In this document: positions 10,405 through 19,062 of the stretch, piece by piece
Layout: every line of letters starts with the position of its first letter
How positions within the stretch are numbered: position 1 is the stretch's first letter
Assembly: GCA_964388245.1 (NCBI GenBank)
Contig: CAYLZH010000002.1
Coordinates: 1-64,000, forward strand
DNA length: 64,000 nucleotides
Origin: JAIOYV01 sp964388245
GTDB lineage: Bacteria; Bacteroidota; Bacteroidia; Bacteroidales; M50B96
Reading direction: 5' to 3'
The notes under the pieces: generated by a model
What the model saw: the letters and a program-made list of their open reading frames with translations, nothing else
What the model was told of the DNA's origin: nothing
Databases searched by the model: none
Translations under genes and position numbers: made by a program

Positions 10405-10440
10405 AAAAATCCGGCTCATTGTAAAGGGCCGGATTTTTTA
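10405..10440 (+). terminator. Rho-independent terminator after the S46 peptidase gene
   Basis: A 10-bp perfect stem (AAAATCCGGC at 10405-10414 with GCCGGATTTT at 10428-10437) is followed by a T-run. Confidence 0.85.
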
Positions 10441-10461
10441 TGCTACTGCCCAATTTTCCTC

Positions 10462-10469
10462 TATTTTTG
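10462..10469 (+). promoter_or_regulatory. Bacteroidota -7 box upstream of the HMA lipoprotein gene
   Basis: TATTTTTG matches TAnnTTTG and lies 22 nt before ATG 10491. No clear TTG is seen at the -33 position. Confidence 0.45.
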
Positions 10470-10490
10470 TTCTGAAAAAAAACATACATC

Positions 10491-10829
10491 ATGAAAAATT
10501 ATGTATTAATATTTCTTGCTATTGCTACTTTTTGTGCATGCAATAATTCCGGAGATTCAAAAAAATCCAGCTCCTCAGATCAGGTTGAATCATCTGTAGT
10601 ACAGGCCGATCCGGCAAAAGTAAAAACTGTTGAGTTATCAGTGTCGGGTATGACATGCGGTGGGTGTGAAAACACGGTAACAAAGGCAGTTAAAAAACTC
10701 GATGGCATTGCATCTGTTGAAGCATCACATCAAGAAGCCAACACCATTGTTTCGTTTGATACCAGTTTGGTGTCAGTTGAACAAATCCGGAATGCTATTG
10801 ATGAATCTGGATTTGAAGTCGAAAACTAA
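10491..10829 (+). CDS. Lipoprotein with heavy-metal-associated (HMA) domain
   Basis: 112 residues. The N-terminus is a lipoprotein signal with a lipobox around TFCAC, followed by a Ser/Lys-rich linker. Residues about 45-112 are one HMA domain with the metal-binding motif GMTCGGC and the typical tail (VEQIRNAIDESGFEVE). HMA domains usually bind Cu(I) or other soft metals. A membrane-tethered, extracytoplasmic copy suggests metal capture or delivery in the periplasm, which is inference. It has its own terminator-bounded unit and promoter box. No transporter gene is adjacent, so the partner and metal are unknown. Confidence 0.85.
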   Translation: MKNYVLIFLAIATFCACNNSGDSKKSSSSDQVESSVVQADPAKVKTVELSVSGMTCGGCENTVTKAVKKLDGIASVEASHQEANTIVSFDTSLVSVEQIRNAIDESGFEVEN

Positions 10830-10854
10830 GGGACAGTGAATATTTTCCTGGCTG

Positions 10855-13569
10855 TTATTTTTCTTCTTCAGAATTAAAATAATGCTTGTTGAAATATCCG
10901 AGGTATTTCTCAACATTCTGATCTTTAAAGAACACAGCAAAGTTTTCTGAAGAAATCACAAAGTGGCGATAATCGGCTTCGGTGTATTCTTTATATACAT
11001 CAGGATTTGCCCTGATGGTTTCGAAATAGTCAATGGCACTGGCCTGATCGTCCATACTTTTCACAGATATCACCTGGTAGTCTTCGTTAAGGATTATGCT
11101 TGAGATATTGAAATTTGTCATGCTGAAGAACTCGATGTTGAAATTCGAAATATTGTATTTAATCCGGTTTACATTCTTTTTCTTGTTATCAACCACAACA
11201 ACATAGAAATGGGTCATCTTTTCGTCCAGGAAGTACAATTCCTCAGCCGGTACTTCAACTACTTCCTCCTTCTCTTCAACTTTTTCAACAAGGCCTAATT
11301 CCTCTTCGGGTAATTCAATATCGCTCTTATCTTTAAGTACTAAAAGAATTGCACGGGCTGGTGGCTCAACCTCGCTTTCGGAATAATTTTTTACAATATC
11401 TTTCAGTGCATCAACAAATTGCTCTAACATTCCGGTTTCTCCGTATGATATGGCCTTAAGGTATTTAAATTTTGGGATTAATTCGTCCTGGCTATATTTT
11501 GCTTCGGCAATATTACAGTTCGAAATTACAGAAGCATAGTTTTCTTTTTCGAACATCGAATAAGTTTCGTTATATAATTTGATAACCTTTTCAATCTGTG
11601 CATTCATTTCCTGAACATAGTTCGGATTTGTAAACATTTTGGCATATTTGCTTTCAGGAAAATCTTTAATGATTTTGTCTTTATATTCCTGGGCTTTCAT
11701 TGCCTCATCAATCGAGAGGTTTAATTTGTGCAGGTTATAAAATGAAAACAAGAGGTAATCGTTGCCCGGATAACGCTGGTTCAATTCTTCGAAAGTTATG
11801 ATAGCCTGTGGAAAATCGATCACTTCGTTCTGATAAATTTCGCCCACTGCAAAAAATGCATCGATAATACGCTGATGCGAAATTTTCAGCAACGAGTCGT
11901 TCAAGGGTAAATCAACCATGTAATACTCCTTCGACTTGGGATCGGTAGGACGTGGTTTTTGTCCGGGGATTGAATCGCCTTCGGCTAATTCTTCACCAAG
12001 TTCGTCGCCGAAATCAATTACCTGTTTGTTTTTCCGGCGCCAGTTATCTTCCAACTTTCTCCTGCCCCAAAGTTTTACGAATTCTGTTTCACCGAAACTC
12101 AAAGCCGTAGGATTATAAAAATACCATTTACCTCCTGCGGCAAGGTTCCTGTTACGGGGATCGCGCTGCTGTTGTTTGAACAGGGCTGAGTTCATTTCTG
12201 CCATGCGAAGCTCTTCTTCCAGGCGTTTTTCTTCCTCTAAAACCTCGTTTATAAGTGACTGGATTACGGCATCACGTTCCTTTTCGCCCATCTGGGCAAC
12301 ATGCTGGAGGCTGTCTTCCCTGTCGATAATATCAAGGTTTTCGATTAACTTGGTCAGGCTTTTTGTTTTAACGGTAAGTGGTTCAATATCCGGATATGAC
12401 GGATCGATAAAAAACAAAGTCGAGTCGTAATAAGTTTGCGCATTTCGGTATTCGGGACGGGAAAAATAGATGTCAGCCATTGCCAGAAAAGTCATGGCTT
12501 TTTGATTGGTGTTCGAAACGCTGTTTTCGGCCGAAAGTTTATAAAAATCCAATGCTTCATCAACCTTACCCTGTTTCATCGAAAGTTCGGCCATGGCGTA
12601 ATAAATCTGATCGCGATACTCGATATTTTTATCATCCTTGAGCATTTTGTTGAGCTCTTTCATCAGGTCTTCGGCTCCTCCGACACTTGTACTAAAAGAG
12701 CTTGCTTTGCGTAATTTGGCATTAAATGCCATATCGTAATCGCGATTGGCTTTTATCACTTTTGTGTACAACTCGGAAGCCAATTTGTAGTTTTCCATCT
12801 CCTGGTGTACTTGTGCCAGAATAAACATATACCTGATCTTGATTTTTTTCTTGCGAGTAAGATCAATGGCGTTTTCAAGATAAGGTATGCCATCTTCGTA
12901 TTTTTCCTGTTTGAAGAAATGATCGGCATATGTAATTTGAAGGTCATCGTTGTATTTATCAGGCATTTTCCGGTCGGCATCAATAAGGTCGAGTATCTCG
13001 CGTGCTTTTACATAATCCTTTTGCTCATCATATGCACGTGCCATCCATATGTAGGCTTCGTATTTAGTTGGTTCATCTTTGAATTCTCTAATCAAAAATT
13101 CAAAGGATTCGAAGGCTGAATAGAAATCGTGTTTGTAAAAATGGGCCTTCCCCATTAAAAGATATCCCTCGTCGATCCAATCGTTGTATTCATTTTTTGC
13201 ATAAAATTCTCTTTCTTTCTTTGTTTTCTTCCCCTTTTTCCGTTTTGGTTTGGCAGTTATGGAATGTAGTTTTATCAGTTTCGATGATTTTTTAATGGCT
13301 TTATCCATGTCGGGATAAATCATTTTTGCGGCTGTTTCGTCGCCAAATTTAAAAATTGGCAGAATTGCATTGTAGTTCTCCTCAAATGAACTTTCGAGGC
13401 GGAGAACGCCTTGTTTGAATGCTTCCTTGCCGTTGAAATATACGTTATAATGTGATGTTAATTCATGGTACGAGCGGCTTATGGCTGTATTCTTCTCAGT
13501 AGAACAGCCAAATAATAAACCTAAGCTTACAATTGATGCAAGCAAATAGCCTAAACTTCTTCTTATCAA
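10855..13569 (-). CDS. porW: PorW/SprE-like TPR lipoprotein (T9SS-associated)
   Basis: 904 residues. Signal peptide and lipobox (LLFGC, Cys 22) are followed by STEKNTAISRSYHE and YNVYFNGKEAF, an N-terminus I recognise from the T9SS lipoproteins PorW (Porphyromonas) and SprE (Flavobacterium). The rest is rich in TPR-like helices, with a Glu-rich coiled segment near 430-460 and a conserved C-terminal region. The family is needed for T9SS and gliding and contacts the secretion machinery from the outer-membrane side. Start: the frame opens after a TAA and has no ATG before the signal peptide, so TTG 13569 is the likely start. A -7 box TATTTTTG lies at 13614-13621 (minus). It follows the proline dehydrogenase gene by 54 bp. 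Assignment is by family recall, not a search. Confidence 0.75.
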   Translation of the reverse strand: MIRRSLGYLLASIVSLGLLFGCSTEKNTAISRSYHELTSHYNVYFNGKEAFKQGVLRLESSFEENYNAILPIFKFGDETAAKMIYPDMDKAIKKSSKLIKLHSITAKPKRKKGKKTKKEREFYAKNEYNDWIDEGYLLMGKAHFYKHDFYSAFESFEFLIREFKDEPTKYEAYIWMARAYDEQKDYVKAREILDLIDADRKMPDKYNDDLQITYADHFFKQEKYEDGIPYLENAIDLTRKKKIKIRYMFILAQVHQEMENYKLASELYTKVIKANRDYDMAFNAKLRKASSFSTSVGGAEDLMKELNKMLKDDKNIEYRDQIYYAMAELSMKQGKVDEALDFYKLSAENSVSNTNQKAMTFLAMADIYFSRPEYRNAQTYYDSTLFFIDPSYPDIEPLTVKTKSLTKLIENLDIIDREDSLQHVAQMGEKERDAVIQSLINEVLEEEKRLEEELRMAEMNSALFKQQQRDPRNRNLAAGGKWYFYNPTALSFGETEFVKLWGRRKLEDNWRRKNKQVIDFGDELGEELAEGDSIPGQKPRPTDPKSKEYYMVDLPLNDSLLKISHQRIIDAFFAVGEIYQNEVIDFPQAIITFEELNQRYPGNDYLLFSFYNLHKLNLSIDEAMKAQEYKDKIIKDFPESKYAKMFTNPNYVQEMNAQIEKVIKLYNETYSMFEKENYASVISNCNIAEAKYSQDELIPKFKYLKAISYGETGMLEQFVDALKDIVKNYSESEVEPPARAILLVLKDKSDIELPEEELGLVEKVEEKEEVVEVPAEELYFLDEKMTHFYVVVVDNKKKNVNRIKYNISNFNIEFFSMTNFNISSIILNEDYQVISVKSMDDQASAIDYFETIRANPDVYKEYTEADYRHFVISSENFAVFFKDQNVEKYLGYFNKHYFNSEEEK

Positions 13570-13623
13570 AATAAAACAGTTTTAGATTGTAACACTTATA
13601 AACTAATTATCTGCAAAAATATT

Positions 13624-14790
13624 TTATTTTTTGTTTTTTCTTCGATTACGTTCTTTTAATATTAAACTAAGTTCTCTGCCGGTTTGTCCTGCAACCGATG
13701 TGTTTTCTTCGGCCCTCCTGAAAAGATATGGCATTACATGCTGAACAGGCCCGTATGGCAGATATTTGGCTACATTATATCCGTTGCTTGCCAGATTGAA
13801 ACTAATATGATCGCTCATTCCAAACAACTGGGCAAAATATATCCTGTGGTCATTCTTTTTAAGCCCTTTTTCAGCCATCAATTCGGTTAGATATTTTGAA
13901 CTGTATTCGTTGTGTGTTCCATTAAAAATAGAAATCCGGTCGATATGCTCAATACAAAATTTTAGTGCTGCGTTGTAGTCCCTGTCGGTACTTTCTTTAT
14001 CGGGTTGAATGGGTGATTTGTACCCCATCGTTTCGGCCCGTTCCCGCTCTTTCTCCATGTAGGCACCACGCACAAACTTAACTCCGTAAAAGTAATTGTT
14101 CGATTGGGCATGATCGTAGGATTTTTTTAAAAAATCGAGCCTGTCCCAACGGTACATTTGAAGAGTATTGAAAACAACTGCTTTTTCTTTATTGAATTCC
14201 ATCATATTGTCGGTAACCACCTCGTCGATAAAGTTCTGAAACCAGCTATCTTCAGCATCTATCAGGATTGGCACATCCGATTCGTATGCCGATTTACAAA
14301 GTGTATTAATCCGCTTGCGAAAATTATTAGCTTCAATTTGTTCTTCATCAGAAAGTTTTTCTCCGGTGCTCACTTTTTCAAGAATACCGGCGTGTGTAAA
14401 TGCGGTTGGTTTAAACACTGCAAATGGAACATTCGGATCGCTGGCTGCATTTCTGATCGATCTTAATGTTTCTTCAAGTGCATGTTTTATGTCTTCTTCC
14501 GATTCTTTTCCTTCGACAGAATAATCCAATACAGCTTTTACATTATATTTTTCGAGTACCCTTACCGAATTATGACATCCGTTTATAGTTTCTCCGCCAA
14601 CAAAGTGCCTATATACAGTAGGCTTTACAATCCATCCGATGGGAATTTTAAGCGATAATGCCAGGCCAAGAAGTTTATTTGCACCCAACACCAATTTGTT
14701 TTTCGACAAAAGCTTAAAAAGAAAATATGCCCTCGATAAATCTTTGTCAGATTTGCTGCAAAATGCGATTTTGGTATTGTTAAAATCCAT
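13624..14790 (-). CDS. Proline dehydrogenase family protein
   Basis: 388 residues from ATG 14790. The PRODH TIM-barrel is visible: VKFVRGAYMEKER, the FAQLFGMSDHISF segment, LPYGPVQHVMPYLFRRAEEN and the final GQTGREL. These match the FAD-dependent enzyme that oxidises proline to 1-pyrroline-5-carboxylate and passes electrons to the quinone pool. It is the stand-alone form, without the P5C dehydrogenase domain found in PutA. A TTG at 14799 could extend it by three codons, but a -7 box TATCTTTG at 14808-14815 (minus) would put the transcript start near 14801, favouring ATG 14790. The porW-like gene follows on the same strand. Confidence 0.88.
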   Translation of the reverse strand: MDFNNTKIAFCSKSDKDLSRAYFLFKLLSKNKLVLGANKLLGLALSLKIPIGWIVKPTVYRHFVGGETINGCHNSVRVLEKYNVKAVLDYSVEGKESEEDIKHALEETLRSIRNAASDPNVPFAVFKPTAFTHAGILEKVSTGEKLSDEEQIEANNFRKRINTLCKSAYESDVPILIDAEDSWFQNFIDEVVTDNMMEFNKEKAVVFNTLQMYRWDRLDFLKKSYDHAQSNNYFYGVKFVRGAYMEKERERAETMGYKSPIQPDKESTDRDYNAALKFCIEHIDRISIFNGTHNEYSSKYLTELMAEKGLKKNDHRIYFAQLFGMSDHISFNLASNGYNVAKYLPYGPVQHVMPYLFRRAEENTSVAGQTGRELSLILKERNRRKNKK

Positions 14791-15137
14791 AGCTATCAAC
14801 TTTTTTGCAAAGATAAAATTCCGGTTAATTTAAGCAGGTCACAATTTTCAATTTTTCAAGGATCGCCTATATTTTTCCTGATAAAATTGTCTGTTTTTGA
14901 AATCATCGGCATTAGATGCAGCTCTAAATTTTCAATATTATAATTCCTTTACGCAACTCACCAATGCAATTCCTCGTCTGATTTTACGTTTTCATGCTAA
15001 TTTGCTGTATTAACAATCAAAAGATGTTAATGCTATGTTGTTCAGCATTTTTTTATTTATAAATTTGCAGACTCTTAAATTTAAAATAAATTTGTAAACT
15101 TGAATAAAAGCAGAGTAAGAATCAATATTAAGAAATT
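14791..15137. other. 347-bp divergent intergenic region
   Basis: AT-rich. It holds the minus-strand -7 box TATCTTTG (14808-14815) for proline dehydrogenase and a full promoter for the lipoprotein gene (15064-15094). Nothing else is recognised. Confidence 0.6.
15064..15094 (+). promoter_or_regulatory. Bacteroidota housekeeping promoter
   Basis: TTTG at 15064-15067, a 19-bp spacer, and TAAATTTG at 15087-15094 match the sigma-ABfr consensus in sequence and spacing. It lies 43 nt before the lipoprotein ATG. Confidence 0.8.
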
Positions 15138-16088
15138 ATGAAATCAAACAAAACATTATTGATCGCTTTAAGCATCTTGTTAACGCTTCCTTTCCTGAAC
15201 TCTTGCCGAAGAGGAGAAAAAGATCCATTTTTATCTCTAAAATCGAGGAATAGCCGCATCTCTGCTGTTTGGACCCTCGAAAGTGGTTATTCCGAGAAAT
15301 ATTATTCACTCGACAGGGAATTTCGCTGGAATGATCAGGATGATTGTGAAGATGCTATTGATGGAAATTCCAATCAATTACCAAAAGAGTTTGAAGATGA
15401 AACTGTATTATCAAAAGCATTCAACTACTCCGATGCTTTGGCAACTTACGACCAGCTTCTTACTACTACCGAAGAGGATCCTTTTGATACTTTAGTTAAC
15501 GAAGTAATTCCGAAGAACGAATACGAAGATGCCCATACAAAAAGTAATGTCCAGATAAATTTTCAGTATGAGTTAACCATAAAGAAAAACGGAGAATACA
15601 AAATTTATATCACCTATAACCATTACGAGGATAATTATCCATTATTTCCAGATGATACTCCGGAAATGCAGTATGGAATGACCTTTGCCGGCACTTTTGA
15701 ATATGTAGACAACTGGCATTGGGCCGATAACAGCCTCGGAACAAAAGAAGGAATAACTTTCGATGGATTTCCGCTCCCGGTTGTTCATATGATTCCTGTT
15801 TATAATTTGGAAGATATCACTGATATCCGATTTGAGTTCAATCACCTGACCGGGATAACTTTCGAAAACAATAACATGACTTTTGAACTTGAGAAGTTAA
15901 TGAGCAAAGAGATGACCCTGGTAGCATTTGATAATGAGGATTTCTATTATCAAAACTTAATGGATGAATTTGAGGCCTACCTCGATGGTTCAAAAATAGA
16001 TTGCCAGGGAACCTATACCGAAACAACTGTAAACAACACCAATGTTTACATGCAGTTTGTAAGCGATGGCAAATCAGTCGATCAATAA
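15138..16088 (+). CDS. Lipoprotein of unknown function
   Basis: 316 residues. The lipobox FLNSC (Cys 23) is followed by RRGEKDPFLSLKSRNSRI, an N-terminus that recurs in Bacteroidota lipoproteins with lipocalin-like folds (recall). The remainder is acidic and beta-rich (ELTIKKNGEYKIYI, MQYGMTFAGTFEYV, ITFENNNMTFELEKL), which fits a small barrel. No catalytic motif was seen. Its own promoter and a strong terminator make it a single-gene unit. Confidence 0.7.
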   Translation: MKSNKTLLIALSILLTLPFLNSCRRGEKDPFLSLKSRNSRISAVWTLESGYSEKYYSLDREFRWNDQDDCEDAIDGNSNQLPKEFEDETVLSKAFNYSDALATYDQLLTTTEEDPFDTLVNEVIPKNEYEDAHTKSNVQINFQYELTIKKNGEYKIYITYNHYEDNYPLFPDDTPEMQYGMTFAGTFEYVDNWHWADNSLGTKEGITFDGFPLPVVHMIPVYNLEDITDIRFEFNHLTGITFENNNMTFELEKLMSKEMTLVAFDNEDFYYQNLMDEFEAYLDGSKIDCQGTYTETTVNNTNVYMQFVSDGKSVDQ

Positions 16089-16110
16089 AAAAATTAATTT
16101 TTATATATGG

Positions 16111-16138
16111 AAAAGCTCAGTCATGAGCTTTTTTTTTG
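16111..16138 (+). terminator. Rho-independent terminator after the lipoprotein gene
   Basis: A 9-bp stem (AAAAGCTCA at 16111-16119 with TGAGCTTTT at 16124-16132), loop GTCA, then a run of T. Confidence 0.88.
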
Positions 16139-16206
16139 CTTAAAACTCCAGCCTACCTACAGTTTACAATACAAATAATTTTTTTTCAAAGAAAATCATC
16201 AAAAAA

Positions 16207-16239
16207 TTTGGAATTGGTATTTCCTTTGTCTTATCTTTG
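16207..16239 (+). promoter_or_regulatory. Promoter of the TetR-ABC operon
   Basis: TTTG at 16207-16210, a 21-bp spacer and TATCTTTG at 16232-16239 match the Bacteroidota consensus. The -7 box runs into the TetR-type operator at 16238-16255. Expected transcript start is near 16246, about 67 nt before ATG 16313. Confidence 0.75.
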
Positions 16240-16255
16240 ACCGATCGTTCAGTCA
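16238..16255. promoter_or_regulatory. Probable TetR operator overlapping the promoter
   Basis: The 18-bp sequence TGACCGATCGTTCAGTCA is a near-palindrome (14 of 18 positions symmetrical; TGAC at one end, GTCA at the other) of the kind bound by TetR-family dimers. It overlaps the 3' end of the -7 box and spans the predicted start site, so binding would block transcription. The first gene downstream encodes a TetR protein, so autoregulation is inferred. Confidence 0.7.
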
Positions 16256-16312
16256 TAAATTAATTTTTATAAAAACTGAACTGTGAGGGATGAACGAATA
16301 AAAGAGAACAAT

Positions 16313-16894
16313 ATGTCGCCAAGAACCAAGGAACAATTTGAAACCATACGCGAAGGGAGAAGAGAGCAGATTATGCAGGTAGCCCTCGAATTGTTTGCGA
16401 GCGAAGGAATACAAACCCCAATCAGTAAAATTGCAAAGGAAGCTGGCATTTCGAAAGGTTTGATGTATAATTACTTCAAAAGCAAAGAAGAGCTGCTTCA
16501 TGAAGTTGCAATTTCAGGCATCCGGGAGATTCTAAGTTTGTTCGATCCCAACCACGATGGAGTACTTACCGATGAAGAATTCGTATACTTTGTGGATGAA
16601 TCCTTCCGGACTATTGAAGCCAATCCTGAATATTGGAAACTTTATTTCCGAATGATTGTGCTTCCTAATGTTATGGAAGTAATCCGTAGTGAAATGATTG
16701 AAATGCTACCCCGGCTATTACAGGTTCAGGTAAAATACTTTGCATCAAAGGGCAGTAAAGATCCGGAAACCGATGCCATGCTATTCAATGCCATGCTCGA
16801 TGGTGTTGGAATGAACTATGTAAACAACCCTGAACTTTTCGATGTAAACAAAATCAAAAACAGAATAGTTGAAATCTTCACAAAAAACCTCTAA
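16313..16894 (+). CDS. TetR/AcrR family transcriptional regulator
   Basis: 193 residues from ATG 16313; a GTG at 16283 in the same frame would add ten residues that are not family-like. The N-terminal helix-turn-helix is clear: QIMQVALELFASEG, then PISKIAKEAGISKGLMYNYFKSKEELL. The C-terminal ligand-binding part (about 60-193) is helical and includes DPNHDGVLTDEEF, an EF-hand-like string that may be coincidental. It is the first gene of a six-gene operon (next start 3 nt after its stop) and its promoter carries a near-palindromic operator. It is inferred to repress its own envelope-transport operon in response to an unknown ligand. Confidence 0.9.
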   Translation: MSPRTKEQFETIREGRREQIMQVALELFASEGIQTPISKIAKEAGISKGLMYNYFKSKEELLHEVAISGIREILSLFDPNHDGVLTDEEFVYFVDESFRTIEANPEYWKLYFRMIVLPNVMEVIRSEMIEMLPRLLQVQVKYFASKGSKDPETDAMLFNAMLDGVGMNYVNNPELFDVNKIKNRIVEIFTKNL

Positions 16895-16896
16895 TC

Positions 16897-17664
16897 ATGA
16901 ATAAGAAAACAGTATTAACAGTTTTGTGCATGATAATATTAGGATGGTTGTTTCCACCTAATATATTTGCACAAGAAATGACAGCCAAAGAAATCATCAA
17001 GGCTGCCGACGACAAATCACAGGGTCAATCGAACTATGCCGAAATGACAATGAAAGTAGTACGCCCCACCTGGGAACGTGAAGTCAAATTCAAATCGTGG
17101 GGCAAGGACCGCGATTACTCCCTTGCTCTCATTACATACCCGGCTAAAGAGAAAGGTCAAACTTTCCTGAAGCGCAAAAATGAAATGTGGAACTGGAACC
17201 CAACCATCAACCGGATGATTAAATTGCCACCTTCGATGATGTCGCAGGGATGGATGGGATCTGATTATTCGAACGATGATATTCTGAAAGAATCGTCAAT
17301 TGTGGTCGACTATGAACATAGCCTGATTGGTTCAGAAGTGATTGAAGGAAGAGATTGCTATAAACTTCAATTGATACCAAAGGAAGCAGCCGCTGTCGTG
17401 TGGGGCAAAATCATAAAGTGGATTACCAAAGATGGTTTGCTCCAATTAAAGTCGGAGTATTTCGACGAGGACGATTACCTGGTGAAAACCGAAACTGCCG
17501 GCAAAATTAAAATGATGCACGATCGTGAAATCCCAACCTACATTGAAATTATTCCTGCCGATGAGCCTGGCAAGAAAACCATTGTCATTCTTGACAAGGC
17601 CGAATTCGATATTCAAATTCCCGACAACTATTTCTCGCAACAGTACATGAAACGAGTTCGTTAA
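16897..17664 (+). CDS. Outer membrane lipoprotein-sorting (LolA-like) protein
   Basis: 255 residues with a signal peptide ending near NIFAQ. The body (EMTAKEIIKAADDKSQGQSN, then MKVVRPTWEREVKFKSWGKD, LPPSMMSQGWMGSDYSNDD, GRDCYKLQLIPK) matches the LolA/LolB-fold family often labelled outer membrane lipoprotein-sorting protein (COG2834). These are periplasmic half-barrels with a hydrophobic cavity for acyl chains. Encoded next to two FtsX-type permeases and a LolD/MacB-like ATPase, it is probably a periplasmic carrier for that transporter. It is unlikely to be the housekeeping LolA. It starts 3 nt after the tetR stop. Confidence 0.82.
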   Translation: MNKKTVLTVLCMIILGWLFPPNIFAQEMTAKEIIKAADDKSQGQSNYAEMTMKVVRPTWEREVKFKSWGKDRDYSLALITYPAKEKGQTFLKRKNEMWNWNPTINRMIKLPPSMMSQGWMGSDYSNDDILKESSIVVDYEHSLIGSEVIEGRDCYKLQLIPKEAAAVVWGKIIKWITKDGLLQLKSEYFDEDDYLVKTETAGKIKMMHDREIPTYIEIIPADEPGKKTIVILDKAEFDIQIPDNYFSQQYMKRVR

Positions 17665-17666
17665 AC

Positions 17667-17757
17667 CTTTGTGCAGCTCTGAGTCTTCTCTGTGTAACTC
17701 TGTGAAATAGCTATAACACAGTGGATCACATGGAACCACAAAGCTACTCAGAGAAAA
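17667..17757. repeat. Intergenic CACAGAG-type inverted repeat, copy 1
   Basis: Between the LolA-like and first permease genes lies a long imperfect inverted repeat built from CTTTGTG/CTCTGTG words on the left and CACAAAG/CAGAGAA words on the right. A related structure lies at 21082-21168 in the same operon. It would form a hairpin in the transcript. Confidence 0.6.
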
Positions 17758-17781
17758 ATATAAACTTAACCTAAAAAGACA

Positions 17782-19002
17782 ATGTTTGAATATTTGAAAA
17801 TAGCATGGCGAAACCTTTGGCGCAGCCGTCGGCGCACATTAATCACGGTAGCCTCCATTTTTTTAGGTGTGATTTTGTGTACCCTCATGGCTTCGATGCA
17901 GGAAGGGGTTTATGCCAAAATGATTGAAAATGCCGTGCGTTTCTATTCCGGCTACATACAAGTACAGGACACCAGCTACTGGGACCACAAAAGCATCAAC
18001 AATACTATGTCCTATTCCGATTCGCTGTATACCGTGGTGAAAGGAGCACAAGGAGTAAAGAATGTAACTCCCCGGCTGGAGAGTTTTTCTCTCATGTCGT
18101 ACGGTGACAAAACGAAAGGGGGTGCTTTTATCGGAGTCCAACCCGAGAAAGAGAATGAAGTAAGTAACCTGTCTCATTGGGTAAAAAAGGGTGAATACCT
18201 TAAGCCCAACGACGATGGGATTCTTTTGGCCGTTAACCTGGCCAAATACCTGGGCGTTGATTTGGGCGATACGGTGGTCATGCTCAGTCAGGGTTACCAT
18301 GGGGCCAGTGCTGCCGGACTATTCCCTGTTCGGGGGATCCTTGAATTTCCGTCGCCGGCCTTGAATAGTTTTGGTGCCTATGCCGAAATTTCCCATGCCC
18401 AGCAATTCTTTTCGGCCCCAAACCGCTTAACATCCTTTGTGATTATGGTAGACGATTACGATAAGGTAAATATTATTCAAGATGATATTCACTCAGGAAT
18501 TGGTACCGGGTACAATGTAATGAACTGGGAGGAGCTTCAGCCAGAATTAGTACAGATGATCGAAAGCGACCGGGGTGGAGGAGTAATAATGAAAGCCATT
18601 CTTTACCTGCTTATTGGCTTTGGGATACTTAGCACTATCATTATGATGCTATCGGAACGCCGGCGCGAAATGGGTGTAATGATTGCTGTTGGAATGCAAA
18701 AAGTCAGATTGGGCCTCATCCTGTTTTATGAAACCATTTTAATTGGGATCCTTGGTGTAATTGCAGGTTTTGCTGTTAGCATCCCTATTATTTATATGTT
18801 TATTAAAAAACCAATTAGGCTTACAGGTGAAGTGGCCGAAGCCTACCAGGAATTTGGTATGGAACCCATTCTCTTTTTCGATAATTCTTTACCTGTGTTC
18901 ACCGACCAGGTATTGATAGTGTTTATCATCACAGTAATTATTTCAATTTACCCGATTTTGAATGTAGCCAGATTGCAGCTTACTAAAGCCCTGCGTTCAT
19001 AG
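17782..19002 (+). CDS. ABC transporter permease, FtsX/MacB type (1)
   Basis: 406 residues. One N-terminal membrane helix (about 20-42, after the basic WRNLWRSRRRT) is followed by a large periplasmic domain (about 45-265) and three C-terminal helices starting near ILYLLIGFGILSTIIMMLSERRREMGVMIAVGM. The MLSERRREMGVMIAVGM segment is the characteristic FtsX/LolCE coupling region. This four-helix layout is typical of type VII ABC (mechanotransmission) transporters, which extract or push substrates in the periplasm and do not carry them across the inner membrane. It probably pairs with the next gene as a heterodimer. Confidence 0.88.
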   Translation: MFEYLKIAWRNLWRSRRRTLITVASIFLGVILCTLMASMQEGVYAKMIENAVRFYSGYIQVQDTSYWDHKSINNTMSYSDSLYTVVKGAQGVKNVTPRLESFSLMSYGDKTKGGAFIGVQPEKENEVSNLSHWVKKGEYLKPNDDGILLAVNLAKYLGVDLGDTVVMLSQGYHGASAAGLFPVRGILEFPSPALNSFGAYAEISHAQQFFSAPNRLTSFVIMVDDYDKVNIIQDDIHSGIGTGYNVMNWEELQPELVQMIESDRGGGVIMKAILYLLIGFGILSTIIMMLSERRREMGVMIAVGMQKVRLGLILFYETILIGILGVIAGFAVSIPIIYMFIKKPIRLTGEVAEAYQEFGMEPILFFDNSLPVFTDQVLIVFIITVIISIYPILNVARLQLTKALRS

Positions 19003-19062
19003 TCGAAAATAGAAATTCTATGAATATCAACTCATTAACTTATAACCTAATAAACTAAAAAC

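Noticed and set aside
16550..16585. EF-hand-like calcium site in the TetR protein (DPNHDGVLTDEEF)
   Set aside because: A single loop in a ligand domain without a paired EF-hand; not enough to claim calcium sensing.
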